From Stieleria tagensis (GTDB lineage Bacteria > Planctomycetota > Planctomycetia > Pirellulales > Pirellulaceae): DNA of 64,000 nucleotides. Position 1 is the stretch's first letter, and the number at the start of each line of letters is the position of its first letter. The notes beneath the pieces were generated by a model. The model was given only the letters and a program-made list of their open reading frames with translations, was not told the DNA's origin and ran no database searches. Shown piece by piece: positions 28,046 through 37,719 of this stretch. The stretch is from positions 42,103 to 106,102 of the forward strand of contig NZ_JAMYFE010000094.1 in the NCBI RefSeq assembly GCF_024129865.1, given 5' to 3'. A program made the translations under genes and the position numbers.

Positions 28046-29422
28046 TCAGAGATTCAGTCTCGCTGCCGCCGGCAAATGGTTTTTCCCCGTTCCCCGCGAC
28101 GATTTGACCCACCCCAGCGCTCGGCCATTGTGTTTGACGACGCACCAGCCGGTCAGTGCGCAGGCGATCGGTTGGCCGGCCAGAAAGGCCGTCGCCGTTT
28201 CCGCATCAACATCAATCGACTCGATTGCCGACATGCCCCCCGTTCGCCGTAACGCCGCCGCGTGCGCGGGCTTCCACGTCTGACCGGTGCGATAAACAAG
28301 TTCCGGACCGCACTGGGCGATCGATTCGACCCAATCCGGCACCCCATCAGGCCAGCCCCAAATCACAGCCCCGGACTGACGAGTCCGCTGGGGTACGGCG
28401 TCGAACCATTGGCTTAATTCGTCCGGCAACCGCTGGCGTTGCTTGGATCCCTTGGATCGTTTCCTCGCTGCCCCCGATGACGATGCCCCCGATGATTTTG
28501 TCTCCGTCGACCGGCCGTCGTAGCGGACCGACGCGGCAAAACTGCCGGCACAATCATGTCGCTGTGGCCATAAACGATAGGTACAATCCAGATCGCTACT
28601 CAGATAGTCGGCCAGTCTACCGACGGGGGCCGGATGCACCCCGTCTTGAGCGATCATCCAACGCACCTGGTCTTCGTTTTCCGCTTCGGCAAACGTGCAG
28701 GTGCTGAGCACGAGCTGGCCACCGGGTCGCAGCAGCTGCAGCGCGGAATCCAAAATCCGCCGACCGCGCGCTGCGCTATGTTCGATCTGCTTGGACGAAA
28801 CCGCTGCGAGACTCTGTTTGCCGCGTCCCAACAGGGCTTGCCCGCTGCAGGGGGCGTCTACCAAAACCAGGTCAAAAATACCGCCAAGCCGCGCCGCCAA
28901 TTGTTCAGGGTCCTGACTGGTGATCACATAGCGATCGTTGCCCGTCCGCGCCAGGTTGTACGCCAACGGCGCGATCCGTGATTTGATCGGCTCATTGGCC
29001 AACAAGAAACCATCGCCGATCGATTCCAGGAGCGCGCTTGATTTACCGCCGGGCGCCGCGCACAAATCGCACACCAATCGATCCCGCCGCGGCGGCGCGT
29101 CGGCATCACACGCGGCCAACGCCAGCATCGAACCGGCATCCTGCAAAAAGAAATCGCCGGCTGCATAGTCCAACGTTCGGCTGGGCCGCATGTCCGCATC
29201 ACTCGGCGTGAACCCCAGCTGATACCAATCGATCGGCCGAACCGGAAATGACAACTGCTCACTGGCAACACCCAGCCGACATCGCACGGCGCTCCGATGG
29301 TGCGTCAGCAGTGCTTCGGTAAACGACTGGATGCCTTCGGGCAGCGGCGAAAAACCTCCCAATGCCGTAGCCAGGGAGTCGCTAAAATCGCTTGGCAAAT
29401 CGAGATCCGAATGCTCCGTCAT
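28046..29422 (-). CDS. RsmF/NOL1-NOP2-Sun family RNA m5C methyltransferase
   Basis: The 458-residue protein has the RsmB/RsmF catalytic core: DLCAAPGGKSSALLESI (SAM binding), LVLVDAPCSGQALLGRGK with Cys192, and LVLSTCTFAEAENEDQVRWM with Cys242. Both cysteines of the two-cysteine mechanism are present. The N-terminal TEALLTHHRSAVRCRLG and DYAAGDFFLQDAGSMLAL segments match the family, and the C-terminal 130 residues look like the PUA-containing extension of RsmF/YebU (ACALTGWCVVKHNGRALGWVK). A serine/lysine-rich linker (SSGASSSGAARKRSKGSKQR) separates them. The enzyme likely makes m5C in 16S rRNA. Its ATG overlaps the stop of the upstream membrane-protein gene by 4 nt. Confidence 0.92.
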   Translation of the reverse strand: MTEHSDLDLPSDFSDSLATALGGFSPLPEGIQSFTEALLTHHRSAVRCRLGVASEQLSFPVRPIDWYQLGFTPSDADMRPSRTLDYAAGDFFLQDAGSMLALAACDADAPPRRDRLVCDLCAAPGGKSSALLESIGDGFLLANEPIKSRIAPLAYNLARTGNDRYVITSQDPEQLAARLGGIFDLVLVDAPCSGQALLGRGKQSLAAVSSKQIEHSAARGRRILDSALQLLRPGGQLVLSTCTFAEAENEDQVRWMIAQDGVHPAPVGRLADYLSSDLDCTYRLWPQRHDCAGSFAASVRYDGRSTETKSSGASSSGAARKRSKGSKQRQRLPDELSQWFDAVPQRTRQSGAVIWGWPDGVPDWVESIAQCGPELVYRTGQTWKPAHAAALRRTGGMSAIESIDVDAETATAFLAGQPIACALTGWCVVKHNGRALGWVKSSRGTGKNHLPAAARLNL

Positions 29423-29754
29423 ACCCGATCACGCTGAAAAAAATTCATCACCGCCAGCGCGGTCGACAAAACACATGCCAACAGTAGCGGCGATGTAAAC
29501 GTGAACATGATGAACGCGCGGTGCGCCACGCGGCCGATGTCATCGCCCACCTCGTCAGGCTGGCCATAGACCAAGACGTTGATTTCTTGGCGGATCGCGG
29601 GGACACGAGCGGCATAAACCAACGCCGCAGAAATAAACGCAAACACGACCATCAACAACAACATCAGCGCCAGGCTGATCTGAAATTTAGGCCGCCGTCG
29701 CGATGGGGCCGGGGGACGCGATGGCAAACTCGGCTGCGGAGCGGTTCCACTCAT
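29419..29754 (-). CDS. Small membrane protein in the RsmF operon
   Basis: The 111-residue protein begins MSGTAPQPSLPSRPPAPSRR, a proline-rich cytosolic tail. It has two clear membrane segments (ISLALMLLLMVVFAFISAAL and FTFTSPLLLACVLSTALAV) with a short polar loop between them. The ATG at 29754 overlaps the stop of the upstream gene in an ATGA, and its own TGA overlaps the RsmF-like start the same way, which strongly supports translation despite the small size. A longer same-frame reading to 30708 merely shadows the upstream gene. No known family is recognised. Confidence 0.82.
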   Translation of the reverse strand: MSGTAPQPSLPSRPPAPSRRRPKFQISLALMLLLMVVFAFISAALVYAARVPAIRQEINVLVYGQPDEVGDDIGRVAHRAFIMFTFTSPLLLACVLSTALAVMNFFQRDRV

Positions 29755-30773
29755 GAATCGAACGCCTGTTTCGGCAGACTCGGCAGCGGTTTCGTCGCCG
29801 GTTGTGGCGGTAACCAAAGGTCTTCGACCTCTTGTCCACCCGCGTCGCGTCGCAACAACAAATACACGCCCCCTAGAAGTCCAAATGCAAACGTCAATTG
29901 CCAGGCTGTCAGCAACCAGCCGACCACGGTGGCGGCCGACGCAATCAGCCGCGGATCCGCCCCGCCTACGCCACCGATCAGACCGACGACCAGCAATGCC
30001 ATCGCACATACACCGCCCAACAAGTATCCCGACAAATAGATCAGCACACCAGAAACCAATCCGTACCAGACCACCGACAACGGCCGACGAAACAAATACT
30101 CGTAACCACGGCTGAGCGAATCGATCGGATCGGGATCGGGCTCGTTGACCATGGCAGCCAAACCCAACGGGATGGCAAACAACGCCCCGAATCCCAGCAC
30201 TCCGGCCGGGATCGCCAACAACCCGATGCAACCACCGCTGAGGATCGAAAGCAACGGGACGTTCACCAACAGGCTGGGAATTCGCACCAGAAACAACAGC
30301 AAAGCAAACGTCAGTAAACACAGCCAGGGAACGATCGGCACCAAATAGGACCACCAACAACGTGTCCGCACGATTTGCCCAGAGGACCGATTGTCGGGCA
30401 ACGTCATACCGGCGGTCAACGACGCACCGGATCGGCAAACGAACTGGACGATTGGGGTCCACAACAGCACCAGAAACCCAACCGCAAACAACGATTTCAA
30501 TACGGATTGCCCGATCACCAGCCCGGCCAGTTGCTGCATGTCGGTCATCAGCGGCGTCAACCGAGCCCGCTGTGCAAACACGCCCAACCCCCAGCCCAAC
30601 ACCATCACCGTCAGGATCACCCCCAGAAAGACCAAGCCGACATTGCTGGGCGAGGCAAGAATCCGACAGACACGCCCCAAGCGAATCCAGGGTGCGACAT
30701 CCACCCACGAACGCATCCGCGAAAACATTCCGTCTTCAAATTCATAGCCCGAATGAATTTCGCTGTCGTTCAA
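29751..30773 (-). CDS. Polytopic membrane protein, unknown function
   Basis: The 340-residue protein has about six to seven hydrophobic segments, among them NVGLVFLGVILTVMVLGWGLGV, VLKSLFAVGFLVLLWTPIV, LVPIVPWLCLLTFALLLFLV, and GGCIGLLAIPAGVLGFGALFAIPLGLAA. The glycine- and proline-rich loop before PDPDPIDSLSRGYEYLFRRP is reminiscent of the DUF4013-like group of planctomycete membrane proteins, but I cannot confirm membership. The frame opens at TTG 30773; the first ATG is at 30728. It is the first gene of a three-gene operon with 4-nt overlaps, followed by the 111-residue membrane protein and the RsmF-like gene. Confidence 0.78.
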   Translation of the reverse strand: MNDSEIHSGYEFEDGMFSRMRSWVDVAPWIRLGRVCRILASPSNVGLVFLGVILTVMVLGWGLGVFAQRARLTPLMTDMQQLAGLVIGQSVLKSLFAVGFLVLLWTPIVQFVCRSGASLTAGMTLPDNRSSGQIVRTRCWWSYLVPIVPWLCLLTFALLLFLVRIPSLLVNVPLLSILSGGCIGLLAIPAGVLGFGALFAIPLGLAAMVNEPDPDPIDSLSRGYEYLFRRPLSVVWYGLVSGVLIYLSGYLLGGVCAMALLVVGLIGGVGGADPRLIASAATVVGWLLTAWQLTFAFGLLGGVYLLLRRDAGGQEVEDLWLPPQPATKPLPSLPKQAFDS

Positions 30774-30850
30774 TCCGCTGCTCCAAATACCGAGGTCGCG
30801 AGGAAATCGCTAGGGATCCTAAGTGCTCTGCTTCAGCATCGCAGTATCAC

Positions 30851-32026
30851 TCACGACGTCGCTCGGACGCAAGAAGCGGCCCGCCGCCAAAGCGCCACGA
30901 TCTCGCTGGTCAGACTGGTCGCCACCGTGTTGTGGTAAGGCGAATCCGGCGGCAATCCGGCAATCAACCGCCGATGCGCCAGACCCAAATTGTGGTAGGG
31001 CAAACGCGGAAAAAGATGATGCAGGGCGTGGTAGCGCGTGCCGATGGGCCCCCACAGTTCACTGATCCAGGGGTGGTGGGGGTAGTTGACCGAATCCAAC
31101 AATTGCTGCTCAAAACTCATTTCACCACCGTCGCCGGTCCAGCGATGCGCCCCCAGTGTGCGGACTTCGTTCAATATCAATAGTCCAATTGCCACGCCGT
31201 AAACAACGATCCAAAACGGATCGAACCACTGGCCGCTGGCGATCCGATGTCGAAAAATCAGCCCACAACCGACCAGAAAACAACCGCACTCTTGCAACAC
31301 CACGATCCGCATTAGTTTGGGCGAAGCATCCTCGCGCTGATAAAACGGGTCCACCAGCATCGTCGATGCATGACGATGCACCAGCGAACGCGCGCTCGGG
31401 ACCAACCAACAGATCGGACTCAGGATCACAAATCGAAACAATCCCAAAAACGGGATGATGACCGCTTGGCCGATAAACCCCAAGATCAACCAGCGACTGT
31501 GATGGCTGAGCGAAAGGTACTCGCCATCATGATCCGTGCCATAGTGCTTGCGACGATGGTGATCCACGTGAGGGTAATACAGGAACGAAGGAATAAAAAA
31601 CGGGATGCCGCACAACAGATTCCAGACGATGCGAAACCCGGTGAAACCCCGCTTGGGCAAATGCACCAATTCGTGAATGAACATCACCGACCGCATGAAC
31701 AACAGGACGGTCGCAACATACGCGACGATGACAACCGGGATCACCCAGGCCGCTGGCCAAAAAAACTGCGGAACGTAAAACGTCGCGAGGAGCGCCAGGT
31801 AACCGCCCGAGATCGAAAATAAAAAATCAGTCCAATAGATGCGCGCATTGGGCGTGGTCAAATCACCGATCAGGTGCCTGGCTTGGACGAACGAAAACCC
31901 TTGGTCAAAAGCGCGGGGCGAATCCCCATTTCGGTCGGACGCCAACTGGCCAAAATCGCTAGGGTCGGTATGGTGACGCCTCGCGGCGAAAACGTTCGTC
32001 GGATTGTCGTGGCTATCAACAGACAT
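30851..32026 (-). CDS. Fatty acid desaturase family protein
   Basis: The 391-residue membrane protein has the three histidine boxes of membrane di-iron desaturases: HELVH (118-122), HVDHH with a fourth histidine at 161 (153-161), and HALHH (333-337). Hydrophobic pairs flank them (IVWNLLCGIPFFIPSFLYY; WLILGFIGQAVIIPFLGLF). The enzyme would insert a double bond (or hydroxyl) into an acyl chain in the cytoplasmic membrane using O2 and reduced ferredoxin or similar. It is divergent from the BaiN-like gene and its stop is 77 bp upstream of the RsmF operon, so co-transcription is possible. Substrate and position are unknown. Confidence 0.92.
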   Translation of the reverse strand: MSVDSHDNPTNVFAARRHHTDPSDFGQLASDRNGDSPRAFDQGFSFVQARHLIGDLTTPNARIYWTDFLFSISGGYLALLATFYVPQFFWPAAWVIPVVIVAYVATVLLFMRSVMFIHELVHLPKRGFTGFRIVWNLLCGIPFFIPSFLYYPHVDHHRRKHYGTDHDGEYLSLSHHSRWLILGFIGQAVIIPFLGLFRFVILSPICWLVPSARSLVHRHASTMLVDPFYQREDASPKLMRIVVLQECGCFLVGCGLIFRHRIASGQWFDPFWIVVYGVAIGLLILNEVRTLGAHRWTGDGGEMSFEQQLLDSVNYPHHPWISELWGPIGTRYHALHHLFPRLPYHNLGLAHRRLIAGLPPDSPYHNTVATSLTSEIVALWRRAASCVRATS

Positions 32027-32185
32027 CTCAGCAAAATTTCAGAGGTAACTGTGCGGTAATTTCCAGTGGTATTAATAGCGCGGCGAATCGTGCGGCGCGT
32101 CACGACGGCACTGCCCGATTTGCATTATCGGCCGTCGCCAAGACCCGTTTGATCCAAGCCCCTGCGACAGTCAGGCTTTTTTTCA

Positions 32186-33454
32186 ATGAACAACCGCCCC
32201 GCTGCTCCAAACGTCATCGTCATTGGCGCCGGCGCTGCCGGCATGGTCGCCGCCGCAGAAGCCGCGCTGCGCGGTGCCGTGGTCACCCTGCTGGAAAAAA
32301 ACTCCAAAACGGGCGTCAAAATCCTGATGTCTGGCGGGACGCGTTGCAACATCACGCAAGACACCGATGCCCGCGGAATCGTCGCCGCCTTTGGTCGCTC
32401 GGGACGTTTCTTGCAAAAATCCGTTGGCGCCTTTGGGCCGTCCGATGTGGTCAAAATGTTTCATGACGCCGGGGTCGCAACAAAAATTGAATCGACCGGA
32501 AAAATCTTTCCCGAATCGAACCGCGCGATTCACGTTCGCGATGCCTTGCACCGGCGCGCGATCCAATCCGGCGTCACCATCCGCTTGCAGCAAGCTGTTC
32601 AACGGGTCCAGCGATCGGCGGATCGCTGGATCGTCCACACCGACAGCGATTCAATCTCGTGCGACCGATTGATCGTGACCGCCGGTGGCAAGAGTTGGCC
32701 TGGATGTGGAACCACCGGCGACGCCTATGCCTGGCTTCACCAACTTGGTCACACCATCGTTCGGACCCGACCGGCGTTGGTCCCTTTGGTCGGCGGATAC
32801 CAGTGGAGCCACGCGCTGTCGGGGCTGACGTTGGACGACTGTATCGCATCGGTCTACAGTCGAGCCGACTGGGAGAACAAACCGCCATCGAAACGAAAAC
32901 CGTTAGTCAGTCGCCGTAGCAGTTGGCTGTTTACACACCTCGGTTTCTCGGGCCCGGCGGCGATGGATGTCAGCGGGACCATCACGGCGGCCAATGACTT
33001 TGATGCGGTGAAACTAATGGTGGACCTGGCACCAGAAATCTCAACGCAACAAATCGAACAGGCGCTCGCTGACCGATCAGGCGGTGGCCGACGCAGCGTG
33101 ACAAGCGTGCTGGGCGAATGGTTGCCGAATCGATTGGCCGAATCCATCGTCCAGGCCCATGCCGCAGATTTGCCGCTTGCCGAACTGCCACGTGACCGAC
33201 TGCAGGCACTGGTCGCCGGTATCAAATCCGCCGAGTTTCCGGTTCAAGGCACTCGCGGGTTTGCCAAAGCCGAAGTCACCGCCGGTGGCGTGAAACTGTC
33301 CGAAGTCGATCCGCGGACCATGCACAGCCGCATCGCCGACGGACTGTATATCGCCGGCGAAGTGCTGGACGTTGACGGCTGGATCGGCGGCTATAATTTT
33401 CAAGCCGCATTCAGCACCGGTCGTGCCGCAGGAATCGCCGCCAGTCAGGTATAG
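32186..33454 (+). CDS. BaiN/HI0933-family flavoprotein
   Basis: The 422-residue protein has an N-terminal Rossmann FAD site (NVIVIGAGAAGMVAAAEAAL, closing in LLEKNSKTGVKILMSGGTRCN) that is diagnostic of the HI0933/BaiN family. It also has LIVTAGGKSWPGCGTTGDAYAW, LFTHLGFSGPAAMDVSGTI, and the C-terminal AEVTAGGVKLSEVDP and LYIAGEVLDVDGWIGGYNFQAAFSTG. Members include the bile-acid reductase BaiN; most have no assigned substrate. The CNI after GGTR and GFSGPA motifs fit well, and length is normal. It is divergent from the desaturase with a 160-bp gap, which probably holds both promoters. Confidence 0.93.
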   Translation: MNNRPAAPNVIVIGAGAAGMVAAAEAALRGAVVTLLEKNSKTGVKILMSGGTRCNITQDTDARGIVAAFGRSGRFLQKSVGAFGPSDVVKMFHDAGVATKIESTGKIFPESNRAIHVRDALHRRAIQSGVTIRLQQAVQRVQRSADRWIVHTDSDSISCDRLIVTAGGKSWPGCGTTGDAYAWLHQLGHTIVRTRPALVPLVGGYQWSHALSGLTLDDCIASVYSRADWENKPPSKRKPLVSRRSSWLFTHLGFSGPAAMDVSGTITAANDFDAVKLMVDLAPEISTQQIEQALADRSGGGRRSVTSVLGEWLPNRLAESIVQAHAADLPLAELPRDRLQALVAGIKSAEFPVQGTRGFAKAEVTAGGVKLSEVDPRTMHSRIADGLYIAGEVLDVDGWIGGYNFQAAFSTGRAAGIAASQV

Positions 33455-33507
33455 CACTACCGAAACACGCCAACGCTGAATGCCGCTAAGTGCCGCAAGA
33501 ATCGTAC

Positions 33508-34710
33508 TTAAATCGATTCATCGGATCGGCAATGCCGCTCAGAACCTTCTAACAACGAATCGGCTGGGGATCGGATATCACTATTGGGCAGTCCATCGGG
33601 GTAGTCGCGTTTGATCATTTCGATCGCACTGGTCGCCACACACAAGTGCTTCCGTTTAGTGTCTTCGTAGAACGTCGCAGCTTCACTGGGAAGCTTTGGT
33701 TGTCCGTGCAACGGTTTGTCCGACACGCACAACAACGTGGCGTTGGGAATCCGATACCGAAATCCATTGGCCGCCACCGTCGCGGATTCCATGTCAACGG
33801 CAATGCTGCGGCTGACCTGCAAGTGCTCTCGCGTCCGCTTCAATGACAATTCCCAGTTGCGATCGGCGGTCGTGTAAACGATTCCAATTCGATAGGGCAG
33901 TTGGTCACCATCCAGCACGGCGGCCAATGATCGGTTGAGTAAAAAGCTGGGCGCGATCGGAACCGCCGCCGGCAACGCTTCATCAAGCAGGTGATCGGCA
34001 CGCATGTAGCCGGATGCCAAAACAAAGTCACCGATCTCTTGATGATTCCGCACGCCAGCACAGTGCCCGACCATCAACATCGCATCAGGGCGCAACACGG
34101 CCAAATGATCCGTCAGATTCTTGGCGTTGGAGGGCCCGACGCCGATGTTGACGATACTGATCCCGCGATTGTCATCGTCTTTATGATGCAAGGTCGGCAT
34201 CTGCACGCCGGATCGACTCGGCCCCACACAGTCAGGAAACTGGCTGGCAAAGGCCTCCAAGTGCATCTGGTAATTAGTCAGCAAAACGTAGCGCTGAAAA
34301 TCTTCGGCCACTGTCCCGGTGTAATGTTCCAGTCGCTTGATCGACAACTCCGATCGTTCGGGCCCAAACAGAAACACCTTTTTGCGCGTCAAATCAAAAT
34401 CGGTCTCGTCAACTAATTCCAACAGCGCGGGGGAATTTAGATCCACACGCTTTCTAGACCGCTTGATACGAATTTCTGCGCCACGTTTAGCAAGCTTGAA
34501 CAATTCTCGCCGCAGATACCAACGGTAGGCGCGTGGTCGGGCGATCTTGCCAGAAAGTTCGGGATTGTGTTTCGACCAATGTCGATAGACGGTTAGCTTT
34601 GAATAGTGCCCGTCGTCATAAACATGTTCCATCCATGCGCAGGCAGCTTCGATCTGCCCACGCAATGCGTCTTCGCTCAGTTCCGGATTGATCTGAAAGT
34701 CATCGTTCAT
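33508..34710 (-). CDS. amn: AMP nucleosidase
   Basis: The 400-residue protein matches Amn over its full length: an N-terminal regulatory domain (YSKLTVYRHWSKHNPELSGK, RPRAYRWYLRRELFKLAKRG) and a C-terminal phosphorylase-fold catalytic domain (ISIVNIGVGPSNAKNLTDHL, MLMVGHCAGVRNHQEIGDFV, AVDMESATVAANGFRYRIP, LLCVSDKPLHGQPKLP). It hydrolyses AMP to adenine and ribose 5-phosphate, adjusting adenylate pools. The frame is open far upstream to 35229, but that part is only a shadow of the DUF937 gene; ATG 34710 begins the family sequence. The DUF937 gene ends 47 bp upstream on the same strand. Confidence 0.94.
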   Translation of the reverse strand: MNDDFQINPELSEDALRGQIEAACAWMEHVYDDGHYSKLTVYRHWSKHNPELSGKIARPRAYRWYLRRELFKLAKRGAEIRIKRSRKRVDLNSPALLELVDETDFDLTRKKVFLFGPERSELSIKRLEHYTGTVAEDFQRYVLLTNYQMHLEAFASQFPDCVGPSRSGVQMPTLHHKDDDNRGISIVNIGVGPSNAKNLTDHLAVLRPDAMLMVGHCAGVRNHQEIGDFVLASGYMRADHLLDEALPAAVPIAPSFLLNRSLAAVLDGDQLPYRIGIVYTTADRNWELSLKRTREHLQVSRSIAVDMESATVAANGFRYRIPNATLLCVSDKPLHGQPKLPSEAATFYEDTKRKHLCVATSAIEMIKRDYPDGLPNSDIRSPADSLLEGSERHCRSDESI

Positions 34711-34757
34711 GCGAGCGATTGTGCACCAAACGGGACCAGGTGACAATCGACTGATGG

Positions 34758-35903
34758 TCAACTGACTTTCACGAAACTCGGCAGAGCGTCCATCATGTCC
34801 TTGACCACCGGTTCCAACACCGCTTTGACACCAGGGATCTGATAGGCGGTTTCCAACGCCGATTGCAGTTTTTCCACCAACGGGGTCAGCACGCCCTGCA
34901 GCATGGTCGTTCGTTCCGGCGTCAATTGATTGAACCCGGTGTCTCGCATGCGTTCGGTCAGCGTTTTGATCTGCGGGATCGTTGCCTGTGCAGATGCGAC
35001 GTCCGAAATCGAACCAATCGATTGAGTCAGATCGGTCATCGCACCTCCCAAGTTGGCACCGATACCGTCCAGATTGATTTTGGGAACGGTCGCCTGCGGA
35101 GCCGTGGCGTCTGGAACCGTGGCTTCTGGAACCACCGGGCGCTGAACCTCGACACGCGTGTCGTTTGGTTGCACGTCGTCGGCGGAATTCCGGGCAACCT
35201 GCTGGACCTCGGGTGAGGACATCAACCACCAGGCCGCGATCCCCAGACCAACCACGACCGCCAGGGGCAGCAAAAATTTCACCAAATTGCCGTCGTCTTG
35301 TTTGCGGACCGGTGCATGAGGACGTGTCACACGCTCGGTCTGTGGCGTGCTGTCCATCAACCCGGCAATCCCAAGTTGGCGATTGAATTCGGCCGGCAGG
35401 TATTTGGCCACTTGAGCTTTTTGGCTCATCACCAGATTGATTAAGCTGCTCAGGTTTAAGTCTCCCGTCTTGACCCGCTTTGCGATCATGCCGAATAACA
35501 ACGGTGCCAGCATCGAGAGCAACGACTTGGAAGATCCACGACCGATACCGGCAAGTTTCGAAACCATGTCGATTGCCGAGTCTTGGTTGTTACCCAACAA
35601 TTTGGAGACAATCTCTCCGCCCAGTACCGACCAGACACTGGATTCTTGAGGGTTCGCCGCAGCGCCAAAATGATCGTCCAAGTCCTCCAACATGCCGGTA
35701 TCAAACTGCTTGGCATGATGAAAGACATCCTCGGCCCCCTGCGGCGAGGAAACCTTTTTCATCAGTCCGCCCAACAGCGCCGAACCGGCGATGTCCATGG
35801 CTGACTTTGTTTTGGTCTCGTCCTCGCCCAGCATGCCAGCGACCTTGCTGAGCATTCCTGAACCGATCGCACGTTGCGCCATTTCCAACAAATTGACTGT
35901 CAT
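34758..35903 (-). CDS. DUF937 domain protein with a membrane anchor
   Basis: The 381-residue protein starts at ATG 35903, with GGGAG seven bases upstream. Residues of about 1-160 are a DUF937 region of glycine- and serine-rich helices (KSAMDIAGSALLGGLMKKV, LGGEIVSKLLGNNQDSAIDM, SSKSLLSMLAPLLFGMIAKR). A single membrane helix follows (FLLPLAVVVGLGIAAWWLM). The outer part has a repetitive proline/threonine linker (VVPEATVPDATAPQATVPK) and a helical C-terminal domain. DUF937 (YidB-like) proteins are poorly characterised; in many species an OmpA domain replaces the C-terminal part, which is absent here. Function is unknown. Confidence 0.85.
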   Translation of the reverse strand: MTVNLLEMAQRAIGSGMLSKVAGMLGEDETKTKSAMDIAGSALLGGLMKKVSSPQGAEDVFHHAKQFDTGMLEDLDDHFGAAANPQESSVWSVLGGEIVSKLLGNNQDSAIDMVSKLAGIGRGSSKSLLSMLAPLLFGMIAKRVKTGDLNLSSLINLVMSQKAQVAKYLPAEFNRQLGIAGLMDSTPQTERVTRPHAPVRKQDDGNLVKFLLPLAVVVGLGIAAWWLMSSPEVQQVARNSADDVQPNDTRVEVQRPVVPEATVPDATAPQATVPKINLDGIGANLGGAMTDLTQSIGSISDVASAQATIPQIKTLTERMRDTGFNQLTPERTTMLQGVLTPLVEKLQSALETAYQIPGVKAVLEPVVKDMMDALPSFVKVS

Positions 35904-36233
35904 CACCGAACTCCCGAAAAGCATTGTTTTGGATTTCACGTAATAACCAAAAACAGTGCCCTGGGGTCAGCCACAGCGCTGCTTCTACAAACCTCACGCA
36001 TGAAAGCCAAAGCTTGCTCTGGCCGGGCATGAGAATACTGTGTCTTTCTGGCATCAAAATGCCCTCGGCGAGAATCGGATTGTCAATCCAGACTCCCTAA
36101 ACGCTCTCTAATGGTCACGCTTGTGACTAAACGCGTCAAGCTTTGTAGGCCCCACGGCAGCCCCGAATGCAAAGATTCCCGCGGGCGATGTGATCAACGG
36201 TTCAGTCAGTCGTTGCGACCGCTGGCCTGTGTG
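35904..36233. other. 330-bp gap without a recognised gene
   Basis: This region lies between the start of the DUF937 gene and the stop of the DUF2254 gene. It should contain the DUF937 promoter. Open frames here are short and share no features with their neighbours; no repeat of the families seen elsewhere is recognised. Confidence 0.5.
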
Positions 36234-37514
36234 TCACTCACAATGCAGATTGCGAAGTTCGTGATTGAGCCCTGCGTTGCCCGACAGTTCCAACAGCGTC
36301 GCGATTCGGTCACGTAAATAGACTCGAACGTTCGGGTCTTTTTCCGCATACGGTATCAACTGGCCAAACGCGGCGTGCACGATCCCTTTCCAAGACAATG
36401 GCAACATGATAATCCGCAATTCGTCATCACGATCACGACGGTAGCGACAGGGCATATCATGAGTCGACAAAGCAGCCAGCCCGCGGGCAATCCGGTCGAT
36501 ACACTCGATCGCGGTGAACGGGTCATTGACTCCGGGTGAAAGGGCCCGCGCGGCGATTTCAACGTATTGGTTGAACAGAAAAAAGATGTCTTGAGTCGGC
36601 GTTCTGGAATTCCCGACGGCGATCGCTCCGTGCAATCGATCGCTACAAATCTCTTCCTCCAGAGGATCTGGTGGGGAATCATCACTGTCGCCCGCGGCCC
36701 TGTCCGGCGGAGGACGTTTGACAGTGGCGATCGACTGACCGACCAATAGGTAATCGCCTGGTTGAACATCAAGCTTGACGACCGTGTTGTAACGCCGCGT
36801 GAAGCTCAGCAGCGATGTTTCGTCGATCCCTTGCAGGTAACCACTGCGGCGACAATGCACTTTGATTGAATCCTCCCAATCGGGCACCTGGGCGAGCGTT
36901 TGGTTTGTCTTCTGCTCTGAAGACTTGGGAAACAACTCGTTGATCTTCGCATCCATCGTCGTCGAGATATCGCCCAACACGTTGGAGATATGAATGCTTT
37001 CCGGAACATGATGAATGAAGTAAATCAGCACGCCGACACTCGCCAGTGTTAACGCGATCGCGACTGCGATCGAAAGGTGCGGGACGAACAGCGACGCCGA
37101 CCACTGCGCGTAATCACCGGCTTCGCTGCGAACCGTCCGCAACACCAACAAACAATACAGAAAGGTTGCAACAAACGTCCCCAGCGTGATCTGGTTGCCA
37201 CGGTCACGCATGAAGTTATCCAGTAGACGCGGTCCGTAATGCGATGTCGCATAGGAGACCGCAAGAATGGTCAGCGAGAACGTGACGCCAGTGACGGTGA
37301 TCATTGAACCGGCAACCGTCGCCAACAGCGAGCGCGCTCCATCGGGCTGATTCATTGAAATCCACCAGGTATCCTTCATCCAGTCAGCCCCCAGTCGGTG
37401 ATCCAATTGCACGACGACTTGGCTGCCCACAATCGCCATCAATGCCATCAGCGCAGGAATGAACCAATAGCTACCGCGGACCTGGTAAATGAATTGCCGA
37501 ACTTTGGCACGCAA
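36234..37514 (-). CDS. DUF2254 family membrane protein
   Basis: The protein has four N-terminal membrane segments typical of DUF2254: YWFIPALMALMAIVGSQVVV, LATVAGSMITVTGVTFSLTILAV, ITLGTFVATFLYCLLVL and LSIAVAIALTLASVGVLIYFIHH. A soluble C-terminal domain follows, with YLQGIDETSLLSFTRRYNTV, DIFFLFNQYVEIAARALSPG and NDPFTAIECIDRIARGLA, all conserved in the family. I chose TTG 37514, which has AGAGG seven bases upstream and gives about 426 residues beginning RAKVRQFIYQVRG. The frame is open to an ATG at 37637, but those extra 41 codons look non-coding (ATA, AGA and CGA codons and no family match). Function is unknown; a channel or stress role has been suggested for the family only by topology. 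Confidence 0.85.
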   Translation of the reverse strand: MRAKVRQFIYQVRGSYWFIPALMALMAIVGSQVVVQLDHRLGADWMKDTWWISMNQPDGARSLLATVAGSMITVTGVTFSLTILAVSYATSHYGPRLLDNFMRDRGNQITLGTFVATFLYCLLVLRTVRSEAGDYAQWSASLFVPHLSIAVAIALTLASVGVLIYFIHHVPESIHISNVLGDISTTMDAKINELFPKSSEQKTNQTLAQVPDWEDSIKVHCRRSGYLQGIDETSLLSFTRRYNTVVKLDVQPGDYLLVGQSIATVKRPPPDRAAGDSDDSPPDPLEEEICSDRLHGAIAVGNSRTPTQDIFFLFNQYVEIAARALSPGVNDPFTAIECIDRIARGLAALSTHDMPCRYRRDRDDELRIIMLPLSWKGIVHAAFGQLIPYAEKDPNVRVYLRDRIATLLELSGNAGLNHELRNLHCE

Positions 37515-37719
37515 AGGACTGCCTCTGGAATGGTGATCGAATGGGGAAACGCAGTGGAAGGATGCATATCGTATGCCGAACCCGATCAGGCCGACAAACT
37601 GATCGATCTGCGACCAGCCTGGGTTGCAGCGGTGCATCCAAATGTCGCCCCTGTTGATTCAATCGCCGGTCCAACATCAATTGTTGTTCTGCCCCGCGCC
37701 AAAGCCTGGGAAAATGCTC

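Noticed and set aside
29755..30708. Upstream extension of the 111-residue membrane protein frame to a 429-codon frame
   Set aside because: The extra part overlaps the 340-residue membrane protein in another frame, has low-complexity Arg/Gly/Val sequence, and the ATGA overlap gives a better start.
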